From Plectosphaerella cucumerina (taxonomy: Eukaryota; Ascomycota; Sordariomycetes; Glomerellales; Plectosphaerellaceae): 64,000 bases of DNA. Shown here piece by piece: positions 1-10,204 of the stretch; the stretch's first letter is position 1, and each line of letters begins with the position of its first letter. Where the stretch lies: assembly GCA_020746995.1 (NCBI GenBank), contig JAGPXD010000001.1, forward strand, positions 4,092,001-4,156,000, in the 5' to 3' direction. The notes beneath the pieces were generated by a model. It worked only from the letters and a program-made list of their open reading frames with translations. It was not told where the DNA came from and made no database searches. The translations under genes were made by a program, and so were the position numbers.

Positions 1-100
1 ACATGTCACTGATGACAGCTCGAATTGCATTGCGCTGGTCGAGAGTCAGTAAGACTTCAAAAGCCCTCATACCATATCTTTGCGCAATATCTTACGCCAT

Positions 101-2119
101 TTACGCTCGGCATTTATCCAACTGCGACACCACGAGACTTTCGAAAGCCATCTTGAGATCAAACCCATCCCCCGCCCCAAGCCCAAAGTCATTGCTCAGG
201 CACCTTCTCACGACGTCCCAGTAGATCTCACCCATTTTAGGAGGCAGTCTATCGCAGTATTCGGAAACGAGTCTGGCCCGGAATTCCGAGTCGGTCTTGC
301 ATTTACCCCTGAGCATGGCCAAGGTGCGCCACAAGCCAATCTCGAGTAAGACCAGGCCCAGGCTGTAAATGTCAAATTCGGCGCGGTAGCGAAGTTTCTG
401 GGATGGATCGGCCTGCGAGGGGTGCATGGAGGGGTGGCTATACATTTGGATGGTATCGCGGCGGCTTTGGTAGCCGGCTGTTGAGATGGACACGGTCTCA
501 GAGAGCTCCATTGGGTGATCTGGACGGGAGAGGTCCCACCCCACGAGGTAAAAGGGGGGCATTGGAGGAGGTGCTGTCGGGACTGTCGGCAAGGGGGCCT
601 GGTGGACGTCGTGGGTCTGGACATCAACGTCTTCCTGGCTGTGCTCCCGGACTGTAGACGGGACACTAACCCCCGTCGTGGAAATTGAGGTCTGAGCTGC
701 CGGTCTTGATCTCATATCGGGTGTCCAGAAACTGACAACGTTGTCACTTCTGATCGATTTGTGAAGCCAGTCCACTGAGTGCAGGTGGTGGACGGCGGCA
801 ACCAGGCTTTTGGCGAGCTCAAACCGCTGGCCAACGGGAAGAGGGGTTTCCTCGTCGTTGATCAATTTCTGCAGCGATTTGAGTCTTGTCGTGAGCTTCG
901 TTTTGTTGGACTCGTTCGTGGAGAAGACGATACCAATCCTGGAGTTGTCGGAGTCGTCAACGAGACCTTGACACGGGAGCGTCATGAACCTCTCATAAAG
1001 CTGGCTTCGATTGAGGAGGCCCACGAGCCCCCCAAGTCGGAGAGTCTGACCAAGGCGTATCGGCTGGTTCTGGCTGTAGTGCTTCCATTCCACCAGAACC
1101 TGTTTGTCTTCCAGCATGGCAAGGGTTCTATACTCGCCATGTGGAAGAGAACCGCGCCTAAAGTCTCGGATCTGGTATGGATGAACACGGCCGGTTCCTG
1201 GCGGTTGCTGCTTCTCCATGCCGTTCCCAGATACCGCCGTGCGAATCGAAAGACCGTCATCAGAGTCAGTCATCGCAGCATGATCCCTCTTCTGCTCCTG
1301 CATTTGCCAGAGCTTGATCCTTGCCATGGCTCCTAGATCGGGGCGTGATGATGCCGTGCCAGACTCGGCAATGGTCTCGTGGTCTACACGATCGAGGATC
1401 GCCATGTCTGTCTGGCGGCCAACCTGAGCCTGGGCCGCTGGATCGAGGAGGGACACCAGCAGTTCGTTGGTCTTCTCGATGCTCTTGAGCAACTCCTCGA
1501 CCTTGGACTTATCGGAAGTCACCCATTTCCCGCGCAGCATGACGCTCGCTGTGCCCCGGGACTGAGTTGAGAGATCTGACACTGATGAGTGACCTGTGCC
1601 TGGAGGGGTCGGCGACGGTGATGGCTGTTGCTCTTTTCGCCGAAACTTTCCCCACATCGACGACGTCTTGGGTTTGGGAGGCTGGAGCAGGGAGCTGTTC
1701 GATGAGTGCTCGGGTTTCGGTTCGGGTTCTGCTGTCGAGTTTGCGCCGTACTGTGACAGGATCTTGGTGGCCGAAGCAAACTTTTCGCCCATATCTTGCA
1801 GGGCGACAACTGTCCAGCCCTCAAGCATTGGGTTCTCCAGGCGCAATTGTGTTTGCACGGTGCCTCGGAGAGTGAGCTGCTGTGCCTTGCGAGGTTGTTG
1901 ATTTGTGGTGTTCCCTTTGGGCACCTCCTGGATGCCCAGCGCGCTGCACCATTTCTCAAACTTGTATGCTTCGACGATAAGGGTGAAGTGGGCGTCGTTC
2001 TGTTCTCGGCTCAGTGAGGCCACGCGCCGGATCTCCAGAACCGTTGACAGGCAAGTTGTTGCGGCTTTTGCGAGCTGGAGCGACACGCCGACAGCGCCGA
2101 AAATCTCAAGGCCGGACAT
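101..2119 (-). CDS. HeLo-domain protein with C-terminal pseudokinase-like domain
   Basis: This is a single 672-residue reading frame with no need for an intron. Residues 1-125 (starting MSGLEIFGAVGVSLQLAKAA) look like the helical HeLo / prion-inhibition-and-propagation domain of fungal incompatibility and cell-death proteins. A disordered Ser/Pro/Gln-rich linker spans about 125-310. Residues 315-672 resemble a protein kinase fold, but the catalytic positions are altered. The HRD..K..N loop reads HKSIRSDN (453-460), so the catalytic Asp is Ser. The DFG position reads WDLS. A beta-3-like Lys is present (VEWK, K346). The C-lobe segment FDIYSLGLVLLEIGLWRTL is well preserved. Family knowledge: HeLo domains form membrane-active helical bundles, and fungal HeLo-kinase-like proteins are often grouped with prion-propagation proteins. 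The gene is divergent from the kinase-ankyrin gene at 2550. A signalling or death-effector role is inferred. Confidence 0.8.
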   Translation of the reverse strand: MSGLEIFGAVGVSLQLAKAATTCLSTVLEIRRVASLSREQNDAHFTLIVEAYKFEKWCSALGIQEVPKGNTTNQQPRKAQQLTLRGTVQTQLRLENPMLEGWTVVALQDMGEKFASATKILSQYGANSTAEPEPKPEHSSNSSLLQPPKPKTSSMWGKFRRKEQQPSPSPTPPGTGHSSVSDLSTQSRGTASVMLRGKWVTSDKSKVEELLKSIEKTNELLVSLLDPAAQAQVGRQTDMAILDRVDHETIAESGTASSRPDLGAMARIKLWQMQEQKRDHAAMTDSDDGLSIRTAVSGNGMEKQQPPGTGRVHPYQIRDFRRGSLPHGEYRTLAMLEDKQVLVEWKHYSQNQPIRLGQTLRLGGLVGLLNRSQLYERFMTLPCQGLVDDSDNSRIGIVFSTNESNKTKLTTRLKSLQKLINDEETPLPVGQRFELAKSLVAAVHHLHSVDWLHKSIRSDNVVSFWTPDMRSRPAAQTSISTTGVSVPSTVREHSQEDVDVQTHDVHQAPLPTVPTAPPPMPPFYLVGWDLSRPDHPMELSETVSISTAGYQSRRDTIQMYSHPSMHPSQADPSQKLRYRAEFDIYSLGLVLLEIGLWRTLAMLRGKCKTDSEFRARLVSEYCDRLPPKMGEIYWDVVRRCLSNDFGLGAGDGFDLKMAFESLVVSQLDKCRA

Positions 2120-2549
2120 CGTGAGACTGATTTGAACGAGAAGCAGGATTCAATTGGAAAATGGCCTGTTCATTGGTGTTAAGAGAAAGCAGGCTGTGAG
2201 TCTTCAGCTCGCAAAAAGAGTGACGTCGCGTCAGCTGCAGGTATCTCGACTGGGGGTGGTGGTGGCTGATATGGGGGCAGTGCATGTGCGACTGCAGATG
2301 GACTCGGCTCAGCCTCAGGAGTTGACTGGTCACTCGAGGCAGTTTGTGTCTTTACTTAGCTGGCAATGGGCTCCTTGTGCAGCCGAAATGGTGTGTTGAT
2401 CTTTGGCCCCCAACACGACAGCCTCGCTCGCCAGACGCGTTTGACAGGGGGGTGTCAGCCCCGATACATATTGGGCCTGATTCCATTGTCGCGTCAGCAA
2501 CAGAGAGCCTGATGATGTTCAATCAAGAAACGGCCCGGGGCCTACCGAC
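2120..2549. promoter_or_regulatory. Shared divergent promoter region
   Basis: These 430 bp separate the two start codons of the HeLo-pseudokinase gene (minus) and the kinase-ankyrin gene (plus). No intact gene lies here. The arrangement would allow co-regulation, but I see no clear TATA box or operator. Confidence 0.5.
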
Positions 2550-5500
2550 ATGGACTACACCAGGACGACATCGAGGACTCGCCTCACTCCGCAAGGCAAT
2601 GTCAACCTCGATGACCTCCGGAAATCCGTCTCACAAACCAGGAGCAACTTCACTCGGGTCCGAGCCGGCGTTCGGCGCCTGGGAAACAACACTACCAAGC
2701 CCGACTTCATCACCTTCGTGTCCCTTGCCTGCGAGATCTACCAGGCTCAGGATTCCGACTACGTCCCCGTCGCCCAGTACCCCTCAGTCTTGGAGACGTT
2801 CCAGGGAAAGGGTCACACCAGCCTTGTCACGCAGACTGAAGTTGCCCTTGAGGCTCCCTCCAACTTTGCTCGCGGCACCGTTGGCTCTTACCAAGATCGC
2901 ATCATCATCAAGAGACCTCGCCACAGTATCCTGCAGGAAAAAGCCGATGGCCTCATCAGCTTCATCACCGAACTCCGCGTTAGATCGCACGCAAATCTCA
3001 AGGCTCACCCCAACATCGCTCGGCTTCGCGGCATCGGCTGGGATTTCGAGGATGAAGACGCGACGATTCCCAGACCTATTCTCCTCGAGGAACTCGCGCC
3101 TCAAGGAGCCCTGGACAACTTCTGGCGTAATTGGTCTTTCGTCCGCCTCGGCTTCAAGGCGAAGCTCGATTTCTGCCGCGACGTAGCCGACGGCCTGCAA
3201 GCTCTGCACGCGAACGGCGTGGTTCATGGCGACGTCAAACCAGAGAACATCCTCGTATTCCCAAGGAAAGACGCCCGCGAGTCCTTCGTGCTGAAACTCA
3301 CCGATTTTGGCCATTCAGTCATCGAGGCCGACAGATCACAGGGTCTGCCCGCATTTACGCAGAAATGGTCTGCTCCCGAAGCGGCTACAAAGGCAAACAT
3401 GACATTTTCCGAGATGAAGGCCACGGACTACTACTCTTACGGTCTGGTACTGCTATCGATCATGCTGGTACGGCCTTTCTATGAGGACGTTGACGATCTG
3501 GAGCGCTCGAAGCAAGATGGCAGCATCCTTGGAAAGCTCGTCGAGCTCCTCGAGAAGGAAGACAGATACAGCGACGATTCTGATCTCGAGGTCGGCACGA
3601 TTGTGCTTCTCCTCAGCAAGTCGGCACAGTTGTGCCCGAGTGCGAGGAGTCTTGATGCCTGCATCTCCATCATTGAGACCTATCAGGCCGAGAACCAGGT
3701 GACGAGCACTCGGCCACCGGTGGTCCAGTCCACGTTGGTTGCGCCTGTGTCAGCCCTCGACGTTGTTTCAAAAGTGAGCACGTTCGGCATTTGTGAAGAT
3801 TTTCCCATCTAATCTACAATTCCAGGTCACTGTCGGCTATCGAACGTTGCTTTCATGCAGCTATCACCTCAAGGCCCACATAGCCCGCGCACTCGAAGAC
3901 ATCGCCAGCAAACCGACAGACCCCCGACAAGCAGCGGCGGCCTGGGAGTTAGTCATCTGCTGCTTCTCTGGGTTTGGTGTTGCTAGAGATTATGACGCCG
4001 CCGGTCGATGGCTCGACGTGGCCCGAGGACACGGCATCGTGGCCGCCCAGGACTTTTTCGAACCTCTCCAGGGAGCCATAGCCAAGGGCAAGGAACTTCG
4101 AGAACGTGACGAGGCCAGGTTCTCCGAGCGTCAGCTGGCTTATGCCAACATCAAGAATGAAAACAAAGAGCAAGAGGGCCATGAAGAAGGCAAAGATCTG
4201 GCCTCAAAGCAGTCGAATAGTCAGACCCCAACGGATAAACCTCTGGCTCCAGAACCCCAGCCCAGCGAAGTGGCCCCAGCTGATCAAACCGAAACGACAA
4301 AACCCACAACAGACTCAACCTTTGTCAACCCTTCGAGCACGGCTTTTGAGAGATATCTCAGTCAAAGCGGGCAGACAAGGAGTGTCTCGATACCAATGTC
4401 GGAAGACGTCCGCAAAGCCATCACACGCGGGGAGGTCGAACGACTCCGGGACCTCTTGATGGAGTATTCTGACGCGGCCAACAGTGTTGATCAGGATGGA
4501 AACACTCCTCTACTCCTTGCCGCCGACAAGAAGCAGCTCACTGTGTTACAATATCTGCTTCGGCACCCTGATGTCACAGCAGGCGTACACAACAACGCGG
4601 GTCAAACGGCCCTCCATCTCATTGCCGACTTTGACGAGAACGACGAGCAAGTCATCAACCTCGCTCCCCAACTGGTCGCCAAAGGGGCAGACTTGCTGCA
4701 CGAGGCTCTACCTGTTCAAAAGAGTCAGGACCGCTTCGTCTTCTCCCTCGGCCTCCGTTGCTGCCCCATGCTGAACGCTGTGCTCCACGATAAGCTGCTG
4801 CTTCTCAAGAGCCTTTTGGTAGCGGCCCATCCCAGCTCATCCTCACAGAACAGCTTGTGCCAGATTTGCGAAGCTGGTTCCCGCTTTCGTCGCATCCTGG
4901 CAGTTTCGCTGTCCCTCTTTCGTATTGACGCTCTGGAGCTCCTGACAGCGCATCTGCAGTCCCAAGGCAGATACAAGACAATTGAACTCGCCAACATCAG
5001 GGTCTGGGCCGGGCAGAACCTCCTTCCTCTCTACAAGGTCCCTTTCCACAGTGTAGCCATCTCAGCAATGGACCTCCCTGAAAGCTTCTTCCGCGCCATG
5101 ATCTATGGCAGAGCCTACGCCGATGTCCAGGAACGCACGATCGATTTTCTCTTGGCAGTGGAGGCAACCAGCACGAATGTCAGAGATCAAAACGCTCGTT
5201 ACAGTAACATGCTCCAGGCCGCCTGTGCGGGAGGCAGTCTCGACGGCATCAACCATATTCTCGAGAGAATGGCCGAGAAACAGACGGGGCCAATCATGCT
5301 GTACCAGGTCATCACATCGGTCATGTTGGCGATCCAGTACGGTCTTCGAGACATCTTCGACCGCCTTCTTGCCGAAGACCGGAAGTCTCTCGAGGCAGAA
5401 TGCCAAGTCCCGTGTCGGAAGACCGATTGCTCGGATGACATTGGCAGTTGGCGACGAGGCGCGAGGCTTTTGATGGGAAGACCACGGACCAAGCTTTTGC

Positions 5501-7079
5501 CAAAGGGGCACTCTCATGGGCAATGCTTTGGCGATGAGCTGCTCCACCCCGCCATATCTGTCCGGCATCAGGACAGCTACTTCACGTGAGTCCACCAGCT
5601 GTCCTTTCACCTTTCCCCATGCCTGACATTATATCTAACATCGTTACTAGATTGACCATTGTTGAGGCATGCACATCACCAAAAAGCCTATCCATACCAG
5701 AGGAGCTTTTCCAAGCCTTGCACAGCTCTAACTTCAAGGCAGCCGATATCCTCTTGAAAAAGCAGCCCGATGCCCTGGTCAGATATTTCCATTGTGCATC
5801 CGAGTACCGACTTGTCCGGGATTTCCACACTGTAGGGAACTACACTGGCTCCTCATCCTACCGCCAGCTGTCGTGGAATACCGTCGCAACGCACATGCTT
5901 TCCATCGGCTCTTATGTCCAATGCCGATATGTTCTCAGCCATCTTTTATCACAGCGGTCCAAGTCAGATGGGTGCGGATATCCGACCAGAAGCAAGATGC
6001 AGCGCTGCAAAGACATGGCCGCCCGACGCCGCTCGCCCAACCTTGCCGTGGCCCCGATGGACGCAGAAGACAACGTACCAGCATGGCAGCGTTGCCCTCT
6101 CACGCTCGAGGAATACGACGCTCTTCTCACGGGTAACATCATGCGCAACACCGCTGAGCGGCAAGTTTTGTGGAGTGTCATCGATGCGCAGCTCAAAAAC
6201 GGACACCCACGGTCAACCAGATACCTCATGATGGCTGTCGACGCCACCAACATCCAAGCCCTAGATGCCCTTCTTGACAGAGGCTGGAGCATCAACGGGA
6301 CCTGGCGAAACTATTTCCACATGCCGTTGCAGAGGACCACTAGGCGCTGGAACGCGAACTATCGCTCCGGGAAAAAGCCCCACCATCGGCATCTTCTTGC
6401 CCTCACAGAGCTTCATGGCATCGAGGGCCCACCAGAATTGGCGGGGCCGGCTCTACAGACGCACTCGGACATTTACCACGAGTACCACAGATCACGCGAG
6501 TCTTACGCATACGCCCTCTACGACACCAAGATGAGCGCCGCCGCGACTCTCCTGTCCGAACGAGGGGCCCGGGTGTCTCCCTTTGCCGGCGTCTTCGTCG
6601 ATATCAGTCGGTTCAAGGGGTACACTACCAGAGGAGACACGATCATCGCCTGGTTCCTCATCCTACACACATTGGCGTACGTGGCCATTCTGCCGCTGGC
6701 GATCGTCTACGGCACCGACCGTTACGGAACGTGGGAGGGCATGACACGGGGTCAGAAATTTGGCTTCGTATATTTGTGGGCGCTGCTGTCGTATCTGATG
6801 CCACACTGGGGGCTTTTTGGCGAGGCAGACGGGTTCACATCAACGGGAGGACAGGTGTTGTGGCTGTTACTGTGCCTGGCCACGTTCATCTTCAACCACG
6901 TCGGCTTGCCGTATTTGGTCATCGCGCACCGCTGGCGTCCTTTCCAGTCGTGCGAATACTTCGTCGACAACGGGGCCCTTGGAAAGACATGCACGAACCT
7001 GTCTTTCCTGTTGCCGATGGCTGTTGGCGGTGTTGAGGCTATTGGGGGTGTAGTGGCCTTTGTGGTTTTGGACTGGTAG
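2550..7079 (+). CDS. Protein kinase-Sel1-ankyrin protein with C-terminal membrane helices
   Basis: Three exons, 2550-3773, 3826-5585 and 5651-7079, join in frame to give 1470 residues. Introns 3774-3825 and 5586-5650 begin GTGAGC and GTGAGT; the second has a CTAAC branch site. Residues about 110-370 form a kinase domain with all key positions: Lys in IIIK (121), Glu141, HGDVKPEN (226-233), DFG (252-254) and APE (275-277). The HRD Arg is Gly, so this is a non-RD kinase. Residues 440-485 match a Sel1-type repeat (SGFGVARDYDAAGRWLDVA). Ankyrin-like repeats follow from about 605 (DQDGNTPLLLAADKKQ; NNAGQTALHLIADF). The last ~165 residues hold about four hydrophobic segments suggesting membrane anchoring. 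The substrate is unknown. Signalling at a membrane, perhaps with the divergent HeLo protein, is inferred. Confidence 0.82.
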
Positions 7080-7686
7080 GAGGATGGAGCGTAGGTTCTT
7101 GTACATACCTTAATACTTAATACTTACTGACCCGTCTTCGGGGACAACACCCCACTTGCTTCTTCAAGACTAGCGCATCAGATGCCACATGTCAGCAAGT
7201 GCAAGCGGCTTCGATGACCCACCCGGCCGGTCTAGCCCAGCGCGGACGGGTTCCGGTACGTACCGGGCGCCAATTGACATGGGTCTGGTGTTATCGGTGC
7301 AGTGCAATGTGACGGCGTGGCATCGTGATGCTGCTGCTGCCCTGCTCCATCGAAACTTGTTTGCTCGTCACGTCACGTCTTTCCACCACCAGGCTCCCCG
7401 ACAAAGATACCCCCGGAAACCACCAAACAGCTTCATTTCTTGTGCTTCTCTTCAGTTTATTCCCATCTTAATCGTTCCACACGCATTTTCGGCCCTCCCT
7501 GACCTGGTCCTGTAAAGACGTGTCCCAGGCAGCGACCCGACGCGACCGGCCCCTGAGTTGCCCTTACCACCGACACAAAGTCGCGCCCACAACGCATGGC
7601 TTGACCTGCACGAGCATCGCCCCTCCGCCCCCTTCATAACACCCGGGCACCTCGCGTCGGCCGACGTGCCCGACTCTCTTTCCGCC
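7080..7686. promoter_or_regulatory. Intergenic / LSB6 leader
   Basis: The 3' flank of the kinase-ankyrin gene and the upstream region of the PI 4-kinase gene. It holds a 14-nt perfect palindrome at 7253-7266 and a two-codon upstream ORF (ATG GCT TGA) at 7596-7604. No other gene is visible. Confidence 0.45.
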
Positions 7687-10204
7687 ATGGCACCGAGACC
7701 ACCGACAACGGGCTACGAACGCCTCGCCCAGGGCGACGCACTTCTCTCCGACTCGGACGACGACGAGCACCCCCTCGCCCGCTCTGCCGCCTCTCTTCAG
7801 CCAGCTGCCGCCCCCCGATATGCTCCCATCACGCAACCCAGGCCTCTATCCGGCATGGCCACGCCAAAGGCTACCCTGCCCGTAGCAGCCTCCGGTTCGC
7901 GCCCCAAACCCCGCCGCCGGGTACGCTCCGGCTCCGGTGTCGACCTCAAGGCCATCAACGCCCGTCTGGAACGCTGGGCCGACGAGATCGCCAGCCGGTT
8001 CAGACGCCACGGCGCGCGGGGCAAGGGGCCCGACGAGGCTCGCCTTGAGATACACCACTCCGTCTTCCAGACCCCCGAGGGTGTCAGGCCCTTGACGCCG
8101 GAGGCGCTCGCCAGCCCCCTCCCTATCATGTCCCAGTCAGAGTTCCAGGAAATCGTCGGCAGCGTCAAGACAGCCATCGCTCAGGGCGTTCACCCTCGCA
8201 TGATCACCCAGGGGAGCTCGGGCAGCTACTTCGCACGGAACCCTGAGGGCAAGGTCGTCGGTGTTTTCAAGCCCAAGGACGAGGAGCCTTATGCCGCCGG
8301 TAACCCCAAGTGGAACAAGTGGATTCACCGCAACTTGTTCCCCTGCTTCTTCGGGAGAGCCTGGTGAGTCCTGCCTCTCTGAACACTCTGCTCCTGTTCG
8401 TGACTGATCCATGCTCCAGCCTGATCCCGAACCTGTCCTACATCAGCGAGGCCGCCGCATACACCCTCGACTGCCAGCTGAGAACCCACATGGTGCCGCC
8501 AACCGAGGTCGTCTATCTTTCCTCGAAATCCTTCCACTACCCCTTCTGGGACCGCAGGAGCTTCCACCGCAAGAAGAAGCCCTTGCCCGAGAAGGCTGGC
8601 AGCTTCCAGGTCTTCCTCAAGGGCTTTAAGGACGCCAATATTTTCCTCCGCGAACACCCCTGGCCCGACCAGTACTGGTCCGGCTTCCGCACCACAGATA
8701 CCCACCGCAAGAAGCGCCGTAGATGGGCCGATAACTGCCGCCCCGGCGGTGGCACGCGCCTTGACGACATTGAGAGCGAGGACGAGGAGGAGCGCCAGGA
8801 GGTGCCCATGGGCCCTGACAACTTTGCATGGACAGAAGGTCTGAAGCAGTCTTTCAGGGAAGAGCTGGAAAAGCTTGTCATCCTCGACTACATCATGCGC
8901 AACACGGACCGCGGCCTCGACAACTGGATGATCAAGGTCGACTGGCACACTGAGCAGGTTTCTATCGTGTCAGAGCCCGTCCAGCTTAGTTCGCAGGGTG
9001 ACGCCGAGGACGAGTCAGAGCCTGCCCCGCGGCCTGTTGACCTCACACAACGGCCGGCCATGGAGGGAGAGACTTCAAAATATCCAGTGTACCAGTCGCA
9101 GCAGCCGATGAAGGCATCGGGCCCCGCAAGGACGGTCGTGGAGCCCAAGATGACTATCGGCGCCATCGACAATTCGCTCTCCTGGCCATGGAAACACCCA
9201 GACGCCTGGAGGAGGCAAGTTGCCCTACACTCCTGTTTTCGTCCCGTTGTGCTTGTTACTAACTTGTCCCTAGCTTCCCCTTTGGATGGCTCTTCCTCCC
9301 GGTCGACCTCATCGGGCGCCCGTTTTCCCAAAAGACGCGCGATCACTTCCTGCCGCTCCTCACCTCGACTCACTGGTGGAGTCAGACGCAGCATGCCCTG
9401 CGCAAGGTCTTCATGATGGACCCCGACTTTCAGGAGCGCATGTTCGCCCGTCAAATGGCCGTCATGAAAGGCCAGGCATGGAATGTCGTCGAGACCCTCA
9501 AGCTTGCCGATCATGGGCCCCTCGAGCTCACTCGCCGCGCCAAAGTCTGCGTCTGGGATGATCTCGTCGATGTGCCCGTCGCCGTGCCCATGCGCATGTC
9601 ATCAGAGCTCCGGGGTGGCCGCCCCGGACCCGACTCCTACTACTATGACGACGACGGTGACATTGGCGCCGCCGCCGCTGCCGCCTCGGCCCCGGCGCAC
9701 GGCCCCGACAGCGACGCCGAGGACCTGCTCGGCTTCGCTAGCCCGCCCGCCGACATGCCTCATCCCGGCCGCTTCGAAATTTCCATGTCACCAACCGGCG
9801 AAGGCCCCCATTCCCCGATCGACACAGACTCGAACCTCCTCAACGTCGACTACTCGGCCTCAACGCCGTCACGGCCTCGCATATCAGGTACCGTCGGCAG
9901 GAGTAGCTACCAAGGCCCCCAGCGCTCTCTCAACGTCTACGCGCCGCCGCGCCACCAGGGCTCACGGCAGCCGCGTCACCAGCGCCGGTACTCATACACC
10001 ACCGCCGCTGGGCGGCGGAACAGCAGCAGCATCGCTCAGCAGCTGTACGGCCGGGACCGCGACATCGATGAGGATGATGATGATGACTTCGATGGCGATC
10101 TAGGCTATGCGGCCGCCGAAGGCATGGAGGGTAACCGGCGCAAAGTGATTGTCGAGCGCCTGGAGCCAGTGAAGGCGCGCAACCCGGTGTTTACATGGTG
10201 TTGA
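7687..10204 (+). CDS. LSB6: Phosphatidylinositol 4-kinase type II
   Basis: Exons 7687-8363, 8420-9214 and 9274-10204 give 800 residues. The enzyme phosphorylates phosphatidylinositol at position 4 on Golgi, endosomal and vacuolar membranes. Diagnostic segments are QGSSGSYF (175-182), the nucleotide-binding Lys in VFKPKDEEP, the Cys-containing FPCFFGRACLIPN that matches the palmitoylation region, SYISEAAAY, the catalytic RNTDRGLDNW, the metal-binding AIDNSLSWPWKHP, and FPFGWLFLPVDLIGRPFS. Intron 1 (8364-8419) starts GTGAGT. Intron 2 (9215-9273) uses a GC donor (GCAAGT) with an ACTAAC branch; the nearby GT donor would break the frame before FPFGWLF. The start is the first ATG of the frame in a good context. 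The C-terminus is an acidic, Asp/Ala-rich low-complexity tail ending in Cys. Fungal orthologues are similarly extended relative to the kinase core. Confidence 0.93.

Noticed and set aside
9219..9273. GT donor alternative for LSB6 intron 2
   Set aside because: It would put the conserved FPFGWLFLPVDLIG segment out of frame; the GC donor at 9215 keeps it.
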